Positions 8,225 through 15,558 of a DNA stretch of 50,348 nucleotides are shown here, one piece after another. Each line of letters starts with the position of its first letter. Position 1 is the first letter of the stretch. Under the pieces are notes generated by a model that had not been told where the DNA came from, made no database searches, and saw only the letters and a list, made by a program, of their open reading frames with translations. The position numbers and the translations under genes were made by a program. The stretch spans positions 1-50,348 of the forward strand of contig JAZDKP010000274.1 in NCBI GenBank assembly GCA_043802925.1. The letters are read 5' to 3'. The DNA comes from JAZDKP01 sp043802925. GTDB taxonomy: Bacteria; Fibrobacterota; OXYB2-FULL-49-7; JAEUSG01.

Positions 8225-8668
8225 ATGAGCGCATTCATTGTCTCTGATTTTCACATTGCGTACATTCTGTCCTCCTTTGACGGACACAATGGCCGCATTA
8301 CCATCTACGGCAGCGATAATAAGAATGTTTCCTTTAACCTCCTCACACCTGAAGGTTTTGAGGAGGCCGCGAACATTCTTCTGGCCCAAAATTATCGTTC
8401 CGTTAGCTCCTTACTCAAAATGAGTCGTTTCGTTCCACTTACAAAATGGAATCGAATCCCTCTTTCGAAAACGGAACCTATCCAGGCCCTGAAAGCCTGC
8501 GGCTGCTACGATTTCCAAAGCTGTGAAACTCAGGATTACTGGCAAACCCTGGCCTGTGAAATTATTCAAGCCATTCGCTTGACTAATATTCACCGTCTTG
8601 CAGGCTATGACAAGGCCGAATGGGAAATCAAGGAACCCTCAAGATTTTCAACACAAGGAGCAGTATAA
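8225..8668 (+). CDS. Uncharacterised phage/plasmid family protein (147 residues)
   Basis: Starts MSAFIVSDFHIAYILSSF, contains NILLAQNYRSVSSLL, and later has CGCYDFQSCE and AGYDKAEW. From memory, this combination (an N-terminal FIVSxxHI motif, an NYRSV motif, YQSCE and LPGYDxAxW) characterises a widespread, uncharacterised family on plasmids and phages. No catalytic motif is evident. AAAGGAACC precedes the ATG, and the stop overlaps the next start (TAATG). Confidence 0.7.
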   Translation: MSAFIVSDFHIAYILSSFDGHNGRITIYGSDNKNVSFNLLTPEGFEEAANILLAQNYRSVSSLLKMSRFVPLTKWNRIPLSKTEPIQALKACGCYDFQSCETQDYWQTLACEIIQAIRLTNIHRLAGYDKAEWEIKEPSRFSTQGAV

Positions 8669-9030
8669 TGAACTCAATACCCATCGGCACAACGCCCACC
8701 ATGGAAGAATGCGTAATGGTGGACCCCAAGACCAACTACCTTCCGGCCATGAAAGAGGAAGCAAACCGCTTCCGCGCCATGCTTCTGGACCGGTTTTCCC
8801 TTTTCCACCTTGTCCGGTATAAGGTGCGCTCCAACCCCCATGACTTCGGAAACTACATTGACATCGAAATCGAATACGATAACTCTTGCGAAAAGTCCAC
8901 CGACCAGGCCTTCTTCATCGAGCGCAACCTTCCGGATACCTGGGAAGATAAAAAGACATTCCCTGAAATTGAAGCTTGTCTTCTCTTTGAAAAGGCTGTC
9001 AATACCTTGAACTTGCAGGAACAGTTTTAA
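8668..9030 (+). CDS. Hypothetical 120-residue protein
   Basis: The start ATG at 8668 overlaps the previous stop (TAATG) and has AAGGAG at 8655-8660. The product is mixed alpha/beta with many acidic residues (MNSIPIGTTPTMEECVM near the start, NYIDIEIEYDNS in the middle). I do not recognise it. It is translationally coupled to the gene before it, so the two products may act together. Confidence 0.65.
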   Translation: MNSIPIGTTPTMEECVMVDPKTNYLPAMKEEANRFRAMLLDRFSLFHLVRYKVRSNPHDFGNYIDIEIEYDNSCEKSTDQAFFIERNLPDTWEDKKTFPEIEACLLFEKAVNTLNLQEQF

Positions 9031-9031
9031 C

Positions 9032-9050
9032 GAGGGTTTTCTAAACCCTC
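9032..9050 (+). terminator. Hairpin after the 8225-9030 gene pair
   Basis: GAGGGTTT (9032-9039) pairs with AAACCCTC (9043-9050) around a three-base loop. No U-tract follows. Confidence 0.45.
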
Positions 9051-9082
9051 ATAACAATAACTCATTAAAACAGGAGGCTTAA

Positions 9083-10606
9083 ATGGCCGTTACCCACAAA
9101 CTCAACGAAATCAACCTCAGTCACCTTGTCCCCACAAAGGACAACAGGCGAGACTTCAAAGGCTTCGAAAAGTCCGAAGAATGCCGGCAGCTCGCTGACA
9201 GTATCAAGGCCCTCGGTGTTCTCGAACCCATCCTGGTCCGGAAACATCCTGAAAAGAAGGGCGTCTTTGAAATCCGGGCAGGGGAGAGGCGCTTCCGCGC
9301 GTCCAAGGTCGCAGGCCTCAAGACCGTTCCCTGCCTTGTCATGGATATTGACGAGGAAATCTCCAAGGCCGTCACGATCACGGAGAACATGCACCGTGCG
9401 AACCTCACGCCCATGGAAGAGGCCCTTTCCGTCTGCACCCTCATTGACCTTGGGATGGAATACAAGACAATCGCAACCAAACTTGGCAAGTCCTTCCAAT
9501 GGGTTGCTCGCGTTGCCAAAATGAAAGACCTCATTCCGGAACTCCGCGCGGTGGTCGAAGGCAAAGACGAGAATCACAGCATCTCCTGGTCTCTGATGCA
9601 CTGGCTTCTCATTGCCCGCTTCCCTGAAAGTAGCCAGAAATACATCTACGAACACTTAAGAGACATCAATCAGGGCGACATGACCCATGACGACCTTGAA
9701 AAGGCCCTTTCCAGGCTCACCAAGACCGTTTCCCTGGCCCCCTGGCTTGCGGAAGACACCTTGGAGGGGTGCAAGGATTGCTCAAGCTGCACGAAGCGCA
9801 GCGGGGCCAATCCAGGCCTTTTCGACAACATGGCCCTGGAATTTGCCTCCGAGAACGACCTTTGCCTTGATTCCACCTGTTGGGAGGCCAAGGAACAGGC
9901 TCTTTTGAAGAAAAAGATAGCCGAATTCAAGGCCGAGAACCCGAACGGGGTATTTGTCTCCGAACAATGGTACGTGGACGGTGAAATCCCCGCCCTCAAA
10001 AGCGGGGAATGGAAAAAGGCCAACAAGAACAACGAAAAAGCCATACCCGCCTTCGGCCTGGATGGGAAGAACTTCTGCAAAGCCTTCCACATCCTCAAGG
10101 AAAAACGGCCTACAACCTCCAACAGCAGCAGGGGAGAGGACTCGCCCGCGGCCGGGGGATCGAAACCCTTGTCCGTCCGCAGGGCCGAGTACCACAACCG
10201 CCGCAAGGTCTCCGTTGTCCGGAACTTCTACGAAGAACTTAAAATAGGGAAATACCCCTCATCTCCTTCCAACAATGACATCCTGCGGCTCTCCATCACC
10301 TTCGGCGCTGTTTCCCATGCCTGGGACATAAACCCCAGGGGAATGTCCTTCGTCATGGAAAGCAATACCAACTGCGACAATTCCGAAACCTTGCACCAGC
10401 TCCTCCTCAAACAAGCCATTCCGAACCTGCTTAAGGAACTCCGGTCAATGGAAGCCATGAAGGTTTCAAACGAGGACCAGGCGCGTGCATTCTTCGCCCT
10501 CTTCGGGCTGGATTTCAACGCGCTCTTGGAAAAGGCCGCTCAGGATATCCCCTATCCCAAGGCCTGGGAACACTTGAATGAGGATGGGACACCGAAGAAA
10601 AAGTAA
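9083..10606 (+). CDS. ParB-like partition/nuclease-family protein with Cys-rich segment
   Basis: A 507-residue protein with a ParB N-terminal domain (residues ~8-110). The nucleotide-binding box is GERRFRA (67-73) and the ENMHRANL motif starts at 101. A helix-turn-helix follows at ~125-150 (YKTIATKLGKSFQWVARVAK). Beyond this is a Cys-rich region, CKDCSSC followed by a CLDSTCW segment, that could bind zinc; similar regions occur in PRTRC-type ParB proteins. The C-terminal third is unfamiliar. AGGAGG precedes the ATG. No ParA partner is in the window, so its role may be regulatory or may rely on a ParA elsewhere. This gene is the best evidence that the island has a plasmid-like past. Confidence 0.85.
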   Translation: MAVTHKLNEINLSHLVPTKDNRRDFKGFEKSEECRQLADSIKALGVLEPILVRKHPEKKGVFEIRAGERRFRASKVAGLKTVPCLVMDIDEEISKAVTITENMHRANLTPMEEALSVCTLIDLGMEYKTIATKLGKSFQWVARVAKMKDLIPELRAVVEGKDENHSISWSLMHWLLIARFPESSQKYIYEHLRDINQGDMTHDDLEKALSRLTKTVSLAPWLAEDTLEGCKDCSSCTKRSGANPGLFDNMALEFASENDLCLDSTCWEAKEQALLKKKIAEFKAENPNGVFVSEQWYVDGEIPALKSGEWKKANKNNEKAIPAFGLDGKNFCKAFHILKEKRPTTSNSSRGEDSPAAGGSKPLSVRRAEYHNRRKVSVVRNFYEELKIGKYPSSPSNNDILRLSITFGAVSHAWDINPRGMSFVMESNTNCDNSETLHQLLLKQAIPNLLKELRSMEAMKVSNEDQARAFFALFGLDFNALLEKAAQDIPYPKAWEHLNEDGTPKKK

Positions 10607-10622
10607 AGCCTCTCCTGTTAAA

Positions 10623-10656
10623 ACCCCCGGATCCGGCCCAAGTCCGGATTCGGGGT
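10623..10656 (+). terminator. Hairpin terminator after the ParB-like gene
   Basis: ACCCCCGGATCCGG (10623-10636) pairs with CCGGATTCGGGGT (10644-10656), with one bulge and one G-U pair. GTTTG follows. Confidence 0.6.
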
Positions 10657-10685
10657 GTTTGTGCTTGAGAAGCACTTTTTTGGGG

Positions 10686-10897
10686 GCGCTCCCGTGAGTC
10701 GCGTGACGAGTCCCGTTTCAGTCGCGCGCGAGACGGCTTTGTAAAAGGGCCTCTGAACCATTTGAAAGCATATAATCGGGGCATCCAGGACCACGCCCCG
10801 TGCCCCAGGCCGCATCTTAGACGCTCCCGCGAGTCGCGTGACGGGTCCGTTCGAGTCGCTACTTGCGGCTTTGTCGCAACGGCCCCTAAACCATTTT
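10686..10897 (+). repeat. Island repeat family: one full unit plus a second head, in tandem
   Basis: A unit of about 134 nt begins GCGCTCCCG at 10686, and a second head begins GACGCTCCCGCGAG at 10820. The head contains CGCGAGTCGCG and then a hairpin of ~45 nt. In copy 2 the hairpin arms are GGGtCCGTT/AACGGcCCC, where other copies have GAGGCCCgTTTT/AAAAGGGCCTC, so pairing is kept while sequence changes. The tail (10773-10819) has GGGGCATCC and CGCCCCGTGCCCC. Further copies are at 16790-16915 and 17691-17820. Confidence 0.75.
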
Positions 10898-10914
10898 AAG
10901 GCATCGGGGCGTCT

Positions 10915-11042
10915 GATTTATTCCACTAAAATTTATACCCCCATTGAAACCTTTGGCAGGCCGTGCAGTGGCGCGGCCCGCGTCGCCCGCCCGAGCGCGG
11001 GGTTGTTTCAAGTGGGGGTATATGTCTCTTTTGGAATAAATC
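10915..11042 (+). repeat. Long inverted repeat upstream of the 11066 gene
   Basis: Three perfect arms nest: GATTTATTCCA 10915-10925 with TGGAATAAATC 11032-11042; TATACCCCCA 10934-10943 with TGGGGGTATA 11013-11022; TTGAAAC 10944-10950 with GTTTCAA 11005-11011. A GC-rich loop of about 54 nt closes it. It ends 24 nt before the next start codon without covering the ribosome site. It could be a leader RNA structure or a protein-binding DNA palindrome. Confidence 0.7.
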
Positions 11043-11065
11043 AAACCTTATAAATGGAGTGTTCA

Positions 11066-11968
11066 ATGGAAAATCTCAAGGAAACAATCATGCATGCAGG
11101 TTACAGGGCTCATTCCGGAACGTCCTGGTCCCCGGAAAAGCGTGCTGAATATGAATGGCAGGACTTGAAAACAACCATGGATGAAATGACAGCCAAAATA
11201 AATTCTCTTCCCATTCCTGAAGAGAAAAAAGGGGAGGAGATTGAAAAGATGCAAGCCTACATGGTGAAGAAAAAACTTCAGTTGTTGTACATCCGTTCTC
11301 GGCTTATTTCTCCCATGATTACCGGGCCTGCCAGGTTTCCTACCCATCGGCAAAGCAAATTCCGTGACCGCTACGCCTCGGCCGTCTCTGATTATGTTGC
11401 CATGGAAAAGACCCTTATCCGTCGTATTTTACGCAAATACGACCTGCTTTTTAACGGGGTACGTATCAATGACACCAGCGCGGCCGAGAAGACCAGGCGC
11501 CATATTGAATCCATTGAAGCGGAAAATGGCCGAATGAAAGCCATCAATGCCGCGTTCAGGAAATACGGCAAGGACGACTTCATGAACCACATTGAGCTTT
11601 CTGAGTCTGAGAAGAGAACGGTTCTGCATAATTTATCCACATGGCACAATAAACCATATCCGGCTTATTGTTTGTCCAATAACAACGGCAATAAATCCAG
11701 GCTGGTTAAGAAACTTGCCGAGATTGAACGCAGGGAAAAGACATTCTCCGAAAAAGGAAACGAAGAACTTGTTTCCGGTGATATTAAAGTCGTCTTTAAC
11801 ATCACCGAGAACCGGACGCAGATATTCTTTCCCGGCAAGCCTGATGATTCCACTCGTTCAAGGCTGAAATCAAATGCCTTCCGTTGGTCTCCGACGATTG
11901 GGTGCTGGCAGGCCTATTACAACAGCAGCTCAAAAGCTTTTGCTCAAAACTTTATTTCAGAGAAATGA
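11066..11968 (+). CDS. Phage/plasmid-type protein with MITGPARFP motif and FRWSP domain
   Basis: A 300-residue protein. The N-terminus has YRAHSGTSWSPEKRAEYEW and, at ~90, ISPMITGPARFPTHRQSK, a pair of motifs I know from uncharacterised phage and plasmid proteins. The C-terminal ~60 residues have ENRTQIFFPGKPDDSTRSRL then NAFRWSPTIGCWQ, a small domain that often ends such proteins. The middle is helical and charged. An ATG at 11054 is possible, but GGAG at 11056-11059 favours ATG 11066. The next gene starts two bases after its stop. Confidence 0.75.
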   Translation: MENLKETIMHAGYRAHSGTSWSPEKRAEYEWQDLKTTMDEMTAKINSLPIPEEKKGEEIEKMQAYMVKKKLQLLYIRSRLISPMITGPARFPTHRQSKFRDRYASAVSDYVAMEKTLIRRILRKYDLLFNGVRINDTSAAEKTRRHIESIEAENGRMKAINAAFRKYGKDDFMNHIELSESEKRTVLHNLSTWHNKPYPAYCLSNNNGNKSRLVKKLAEIERREKTFSEKGNEELVSGDIKVVFNITENRTQIFFPGKPDDSTRSRLKSNAFRWSPTIGCWQAYYNSSSKAFAQNFISEK

Positions 11969-11969
11969 T

Positions 11970-12254
11970 ATGCAAGTAAACACTCTGGAAAAAGAATGGA
12001 CCTGGATTGGCTACAATGATACAACCATGGCCCTGATGGATGAATCCTGTAATATTTTCGCAAAAATAATAACCGTCAGGAAACGCGACCTAAACAATCG
12101 CTTCGAAGTCCGGGCCTACGGCAAATACGAAGGCCGCTTTCCATCTTTGGAAAGGCAGTTTCTTTTCAGAGACGATGCAGAAAGAGCGGCATTAGAAATT
12201 GCATGGCACATTAATGAAACCAATGTCGCATCCCACGCAGACAATAAATATTGA
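11970..12254 (+). CDS. Hypothetical 94-residue protein
   Basis: Starts MQVNTLEKEWTWIGYND two bases after the previous stop, so it is co-transcribed and probably coupled. The frame is open further upstream inside the previous gene, but that would force a long overlap. The product is mixed alpha/beta and basic, with no recognised motif. Confidence 0.55.
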   Translation: MQVNTLEKEWTWIGYNDTTMALMDESCNIFAKIITVRKRDLNNRFEVRAYGKYEGRFPSLERQFLFRDDAERAALEIAWHINETNVASHADNKY

Positions 12255-12306
12255 CTTTTTTGAGTTATTTTGATATATTAATGGTGGGAGAGTTAACTAT
12301 CCCACC
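12251..12306 (+). promoter_or_regulatory. Sigma-70-type promoter with dyad at the start point
   Basis: TTGACT (12251-12256) and TATATT (12274-12279) are separated by exactly 17 bases. A dyad, GGTGGGA 12283-12289 with TCCCACC 12300-12306, overlaps the predicted start point, followed by AAAAAGGAG and the GTG start at 12324. A palindrome there would suit an autorepressor such as an antitoxin; it could equally be an RNA hairpin near the 5' end. Confidence 0.65.
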
Positions 12307-12323
12307 AAAAAGGAGAGTTTAAA

Positions 12324-12617
12324 GTGACTGCAAAAATCGTGAAAGAGTATGACGTCTCTTTAGACAAAAAGCACAGGTGCGCTGTCCGTGGTATTGACAA
12401 AATAAATAAATATCATGTTCAGGTTTTCAATACAGGGAGGGTCGTTATGGAGCCCATGATTATGGTTCCCGTTGCTTCTCTTTCCAATGAAGCCTATAAC
12501 ATGATTATTGAATCTTTAGATAACTTGAAAGATGGGAAGGTAAGCAGGGCCTATGACCAAAAAGAATTAGCTGAATTATCAGAGGCGGCCGAAAAAGCCG
12601 CAAATGCAATGAAGTAA
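12324..12617 (+). CDS. Hypothetical 97-residue protein, possible antitoxin
   Basis: A GTG start at 12324 with AAGGAG about 10 bases before it. The N-terminal half has short strands (VSLDKKHRCAVRGIDKI) and the C-terminal half is helical and Ala/Glu-rich (ELAELSEAAEKAANAMK). I recognise no family and see no obvious DNA-binding motif. It has its own promoter and dyad and is followed after 25 bases by a RelE-like gene, so an antitoxin role is possible but unproven. Confidence 0.6.
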   Translation: MTAKIVKEYDVSLDKKHRCAVRGIDKINKYHVQVFNTGRVVMEPMIMVPVASLSNEAYNMIIESLDNLKDGKVSRAYDQKELAELSEAAEKAANAMK

Positions 12618-12642
12618 CGTTTTAGAGAATTTAATCTTAAAA

Positions 12643-13023
12643 ATGTCTTATCATATACGCTTCGGAATACCCACGATGTTATCCATGTGGGATGATTTAT
12701 GCAATAGATTAAAGCAAGGGACTTTAACCGGTTCTGACCTTTCTCTTTTTAGAAAGCTCACAAATACACTTAACCATCTCAGCTCAAACCCTCGTCATCC
12801 TGGCTTAAACTCCCATAAAATAGACAGCCTTGTTCATTCTTCAGGGGCTGTAGTCTACGAAAGTTACATAGAAAATAAATGCCCATCAGCAAGGCGCCTT
12901 TTTTGGATCTATGGCCCAGACCGAAGCGATATTACTATTGTTGGCTTGGAACTTCATCCGAAATCAGCAAGGGCCTATTCAAGAATATCCTTGGATGATT
13001 TTCCTACTGATATACGGAAATAA
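12643..13023 (+). CDS. RelE-like putative toxin
   Basis: A 126-residue protein. After a helical N-terminus come NPRHPGLNSHKIDSL, then VYESYIENKCPSARRLFWIYG and DITIVGLELHP. This order (a P-x-x-PGL loop, then basic strands ending in an I-T-I-V strand and an HP turn) matches a group of RelE/ParE-superfamily-like proteins. Catalytic residues vary in such toxins and cannot be confirmed here. The upstream ribosome site is poor, which suggests coupling to the 12324 gene. Confidence 0.5.
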   Translation: MSYHIRFGIPTMLSMWDDLCNRLKQGTLTGSDLSLFRKLTNTLNHLSSNPRHPGLNSHKIDSLVHSSGAVVYESYIENKCPSARRLFWIYGPDRSDITIVGLELHPKSARAYSRISLDDFPTDIRK

Positions 13024-13525
13024 TCATAATAAAACTTGGCAAATCACCACCGTTGTTTTGCCCCTCCATATTTAAATATCGAAGGGCTTTTCTTATTTCT
13101 TTTGTTTCCATTTTTGGCCATTCATCCTTTTTAAAATCAACGGCCCCTTGTTCTAGACCTTAGGGCTGTTTGTTGAAGAAAAGGCAGTTCGCTTTCTTTT
13201 CAATTTATCGCCAAACCCTTTTCCGTAATCATAAAAACCCGTTTGTTCTTCGGTGGTAAGAATCTCCTGCACCAGGTACATTGAACCCGCCTTTTAGCCT
13301 TAAAGCATCTATTTTGACTTTCCTTTTCTCCGGTAATAATCATTTTCCCGCGACCTTCCATACTCTTATCCATTCCATGCTCCCATAAGAAAAGCGACAG
13401 CTCTTAAGCATTCCGGTTCAAAAAGAGAGTTACACATGGTTAAATGTTGGTGCTTTACAGACCTCCTGTAACTTAAGGGTTTTAATACTTGGTTTTGTTT
13501 GGATTGTCATTCTCTTTTGGGCCTA
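13024..13525. other. Pyrimidine-rich spacer with short minus-strand frames
   Basis: No forward gene. On the minus strand, 13153-13281 encodes 42 codons (MYLVQEILTTEEQTGFYDYG at the start), with AAGGCGG before the ATG. A second frame, ending at 13004, reads like a normal protein end (KALRYLNMEGQNNGGDLPSF). The two could be halves of one degraded leftward gene, or chance. Their composition is purine-rich only because the + strand here is C/T-rich. Confidence 0.3.
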
Positions 13526-13684
13526 AAATGTAACAGGTCTTTTCGTTCCGCAAGACCTTAAAAAATGTTTCCCCGCGCTTATTTGCCGGGGACGTCAGGG
13601 GCGGCGGTGCGCTCCCTTCCTAAACATTTTTTGCGGCCGCTCAAGGATTCGCGGACATCTTGCTCTACCGCCCTGTTATCATTT
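13526..13684 (+). ncRNA. Structured RNA element, copy B
   Basis: Closely related to copy A. P1: AAATG plus TAACAG (13526-13536) with CTGTTA 13673-13678 and CATTT 13680-13684; the CG pair of copy A is replaced by an AU pair. P2: GCAAGA 13550-13555 with TCTTGC 13658-13663. P3: 13560-13570 with 13622-13632, identical arms to copy A. P4: CCCCG/CGGGG with a longer loop. P5: GGGGC with GCTCC, loop changed. P6: CCGC/GCGG. The element lies about 50 nt upstream of SpoVG-like gene 3. Confidence 0.75.
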
Positions 13685-13737
13685 GGCCGTCAGAGATGAC
13701 AAAAACAAAACCAACAAAACCCAAACAGGAGGTCTTT

Positions 13738-14007
13738 ATGACAATCACCAACATCAACCTGAGCATGAACCGGAACGCTCAGAGCAAACGCGTCGCTTTC
13801 GGGAGCATCGAGCTGGACAAGGTTCTCGTGGTCACGGGAATCTCGGTCTTCACCGGAGAAAAGGGCAAATTCGTCAAGATGCCCCAGGCCACCAAAGCCG
13901 GCGGCAAGTACCAGGACGTCGTTTTCCCGACCACCGCGGAACTCCGCAAGGAGATTACGGATCAGGTCCTGGCGAAGTTCGAAACACTGAAAAGCAGCGC
14001 GAACTAA
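13738..14007 (+). CDS. SpoVG-like protein 3
   Basis: An 89-residue close paralogue of the 7597 product. Shared features are KRVAFGSIELDKVLVVTGIS, FTGEKGKFVKMPQ, a GGKYQDVVFPT segment and a C-terminal helix ending ..LAKFETL. AGGAGG precedes ATG 13738; the frame is open upstream from 13660, but that region is the RNA leader. It is preceded by structured RNA copy B and followed by a strong hairpin. A regulatory nucleic-acid-binding role is expected from the family. Confidence 0.82.
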   Translation: MTITNINLSMNRNAQSKRVAFGSIELDKVLVVTGISVFTGEKGKFVKMPQATKAGGKYQDVVFPTTAELRKEITDQVLAKFETLKSSAN

Positions 14008-14021
14008 CCTTCAACAAACAG

Positions 14022-14051
14022 CCCGAAGGCCTTGAGATAAAGGCCTTCGGG
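14022..14051 (+). terminator. 12-bp hairpin after SpoVG-like 3
   Basis: CCCGAAGGCCTT (14022-14033) pairs perfectly with AAGGCCTTCGGG (14040-14051). The following bases are CCGTTTACC, a poor U-tract. Confidence 0.6.
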
Positions 14052-14078
14052 CCGTTTACCTAAAAAGGAAACAATTAT

Positions 14079-14342
14079 ATGGCCAATGAAAAAGAAACCA
14101 TCAAAAAGATAAAAGAGATAATACCCACTTGCGTGGTTTTCGAAGGCCCCTTTGAAGGAACCGATTTCCTTGAACGGCCTTACACCTACTGGCTCGTCTC
14201 CATCCGCAATGTTTTCAACCTTGATATCAAGTCCATTGAATTTCGAAGCGTTGAATGCGCTGAAGAATACGCCAATCACACGGCTTTCAACCTTGGTGTT
14301 GAACTTCATAACGAAGCTTCAGCCCTTGAAGACTACCGGTAA
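14079..14342 (+). CDS. Hypothetical 87-residue protein
   Basis: ATG 14079 with AAAAGGAAA upstream. A mixed alpha/beta acidic product (MANEKETIKKIKEIIPTCVV at the start), not recognised. It lies between two hairpins and so appears to be its own unit. Confidence 0.6.
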   Translation: MANEKETIKKIKEIIPTCVVFEGPFEGTDFLERPYTYWLVSIRNVFNLDIKSIEFRSVECAEEYANHTAFNLGVELHNEASALEDYR

Positions 14343-14360
14343 TACGGGTAATCCCGTTGA

Positions 14361-14391
14361 AATGGTGCGGACCTTCCGCACCATTTCCTTT
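14361..14391 (+). terminator. Rho-independent terminator
   Basis: AATGGTGCGGA (14361-14371) pairs with TCCGCACCATT (14375-14385), followed by TCCTTTT. Confidence 0.75.
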
Positions 14392-14426
14392 TCATCCTTC
14401 AAAACAAAAGAATAAAGGAACGTAAC

Positions 14427-14639
14427 ATGAGTTCAATGACCTCAGAAGAAACCGCAATCAAAGACAATGTTCTGGCTGCTGCCACCGGAGCACAACGAAA
14501 ATCCTATGACCTTGTTGTCGCGCACCAGGGATGCGAACCTGATCTTGTCCGGACTATGCTTTTTGGTAACGGTTGCATTATCCTCAAATTTCCGCATATA
14601 ACCATCGGCATTGAAACCGATGGATACGCCCATTCTTGA
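14427..14639 (+). CDS. Hypothetical 70-residue protein
   Basis: ATG 14427 with AAAGGAA before it. The product contains LVRTMLFGNGCIILKF and HITIGIETDG, suggesting a small beta-rich fold. No family recognised. The next gene follows after 37 bases without a hairpin. Confidence 0.5.
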   Translation: MSSMTSEETAIKDNVLAAATGAQRKSYDLVVAHQGCEPDLVRTMLFGNGCIILKFPHITIGIETDGYAHS

Positions 14640-14676
14640 GGCTTGATAACAATTAAACCATGAAAGAAATCTCAAC

Positions 14677-14970
14677 ATGAAAACCGAATTGATTGGTATG
14701 ACTCAGCAGAAATGGGACAGCCTATCCAGAGAAGAGAAAGAACGTGTCCGGGATTATTCAGGCCTTACGCCTCAGCTTAAAGGCCTTGAAGGGTATCGCG
14801 TAGAAGCAATCACGACCTACTACCAGAAACGCCGTTTTATCGTTGGCCGGTCCACCGGATGGATACCCTGTCATCTTGAAATTTCAAGACGCAGTGCATT
14901 GGGTGGTCCGAGTGCTGAAAAAGAATACAAAACCATTAAAAGGCTTTATAACATATGCGGGAAAAACTAA
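14677..14970 (+). CDS. Hypothetical 97-residue protein
   Basis: ATG 14677. The N-terminus, MTQQKWDSLSREEKERVRDY, is a helix common to small phage/plasmid proteins; the centre has RRFIVGRSTGWIPCHLEI, suggesting a small sheet that could bind nucleic acid. Not recognised as a named family. The ribosome site is weak (AAAGAAAT). It ends shortly before structured RNA copy C. Confidence 0.55.
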   Translation: MKTELIGMTQQKWDSLSREEKERVRDYSGLTPQLKGLEGYRVEAITTYYQKRRFIVGRSTGWIPCHLEISRRSALGGPSAEKEYKTIKRLYNICGKN

Positions 14971-15032
14971 TCATTTCTTCGGCTGACATCTACGTCCCCC
15001 TTTTTGCACGGTTATTTTTCCGCTTAAAATTT

Positions 15033-15170
15033 AAGCCCTCCTTCACGCAAATCCAAAAAGAAAATGCTCCCTTAAAGCAGGGACCGGAAGGGGCGACTGC
15101 GCGCACCCTTCCTGCATTTTCTTTGTTGGCCGCTTCAAAGCAAGCGGTTCATTTGCGTTTAAAAGGGCTT
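15033..15170 (+). ncRNA. Structured RNA element, copy C (most divergent)
   Basis: The same helices as copies A and B with almost wholly different sequence. P1: AAGCCCT 15033-15039 with AGGGCTT 15164-15170. P2: ACGCAAAT 15045-15052 with ATTTGCGT 15151-15158. P3: AAAGAAAATGC 15057-15067 with GCATTTTCTTT 15114-15124. P4: TCCCT 15068-15072 with AGGGA 15079-15083. P5: GGAAGGG 15086-15092 with CCCTTCC 15106-15112. P6: CCGCTT 15130-15135 with AAGCGG 15142-15147. Every listed helix is fully paired. This copy gives the strongest covariation evidence. It lies 43 nt upstream of SpoVG-like gene 4. Confidence 0.78.
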
Positions 15171-15213
15171 ATACCACTCGCGTAAAAAATAACCTAAAAA
15201 GGAGGACTTGAAA

Positions 15214-15483
15214 ATGTCAGTCACAGAAACCAGAATCCGGTTCAACGAAGATGCTTCGGTACTCGCGGAGGCCGATGTAACCCTGGATTACTCAGTCGTA
15301 ATCCGTGGTTTTTCCATCCGCAGGAATGCTAAGGGATGCCTGTATGTGAACTTCCCTCAGTATAAAAACTCCGATGGGCGTATGTCCGACATTGTTTACT
15401 CGGCTTGCCCCATCGTTCGAAGCCTGATCACCAATTTCATCATCAAGGACTTTGAAAGGCTTCTCGAAACCGTGAAAGTGTAA
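15214..15483 (+). CDS. SpoVG-like protein 4
   Basis: An 89-residue protein; the start is ATG 15214 because GGAGG lies at 15201-15205 (a TTG at 15208 is too close). It has the SpoVG order VTLDYSVVIRGFSIRRNAKG, LYVNFPQY, SDIVYSACP and a C-terminal helix with KDFERLLE. More divergent from copies 1 and 3, but the pattern is clear. It is downstream of structured RNA copy C and followed by a 15-bp hairpin. Confidence 0.75.
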   Translation: MSVTETRIRFNEDASVLAEADVTLDYSVVIRGFSIRRNAKGCLYVNFPQYKNSDGRMSDIVYSACPIVRSLITNFIIKDFERLLETVKV

Positions 15484-15490
15484 ATCTTGC

Positions 15491-15523
15491 GGGGAAAAGG
15501 CCTTCGATGAAGGTCTTTTCCCC
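15491..15523 (+). terminator. 15-bp hairpin after SpoVG-like 4
   Basis: GGGGAAAAGGCCTTC (15491-15505) pairs with GAAGGTCTTTTCCCC (15509-15523), with one G-U pair, around a three-base loop. TTAATTT follows. Confidence 0.65.
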
Positions 15524-15558
15524 TTAATTTATCAAACCTATTCAGAAGGAACGAACAA

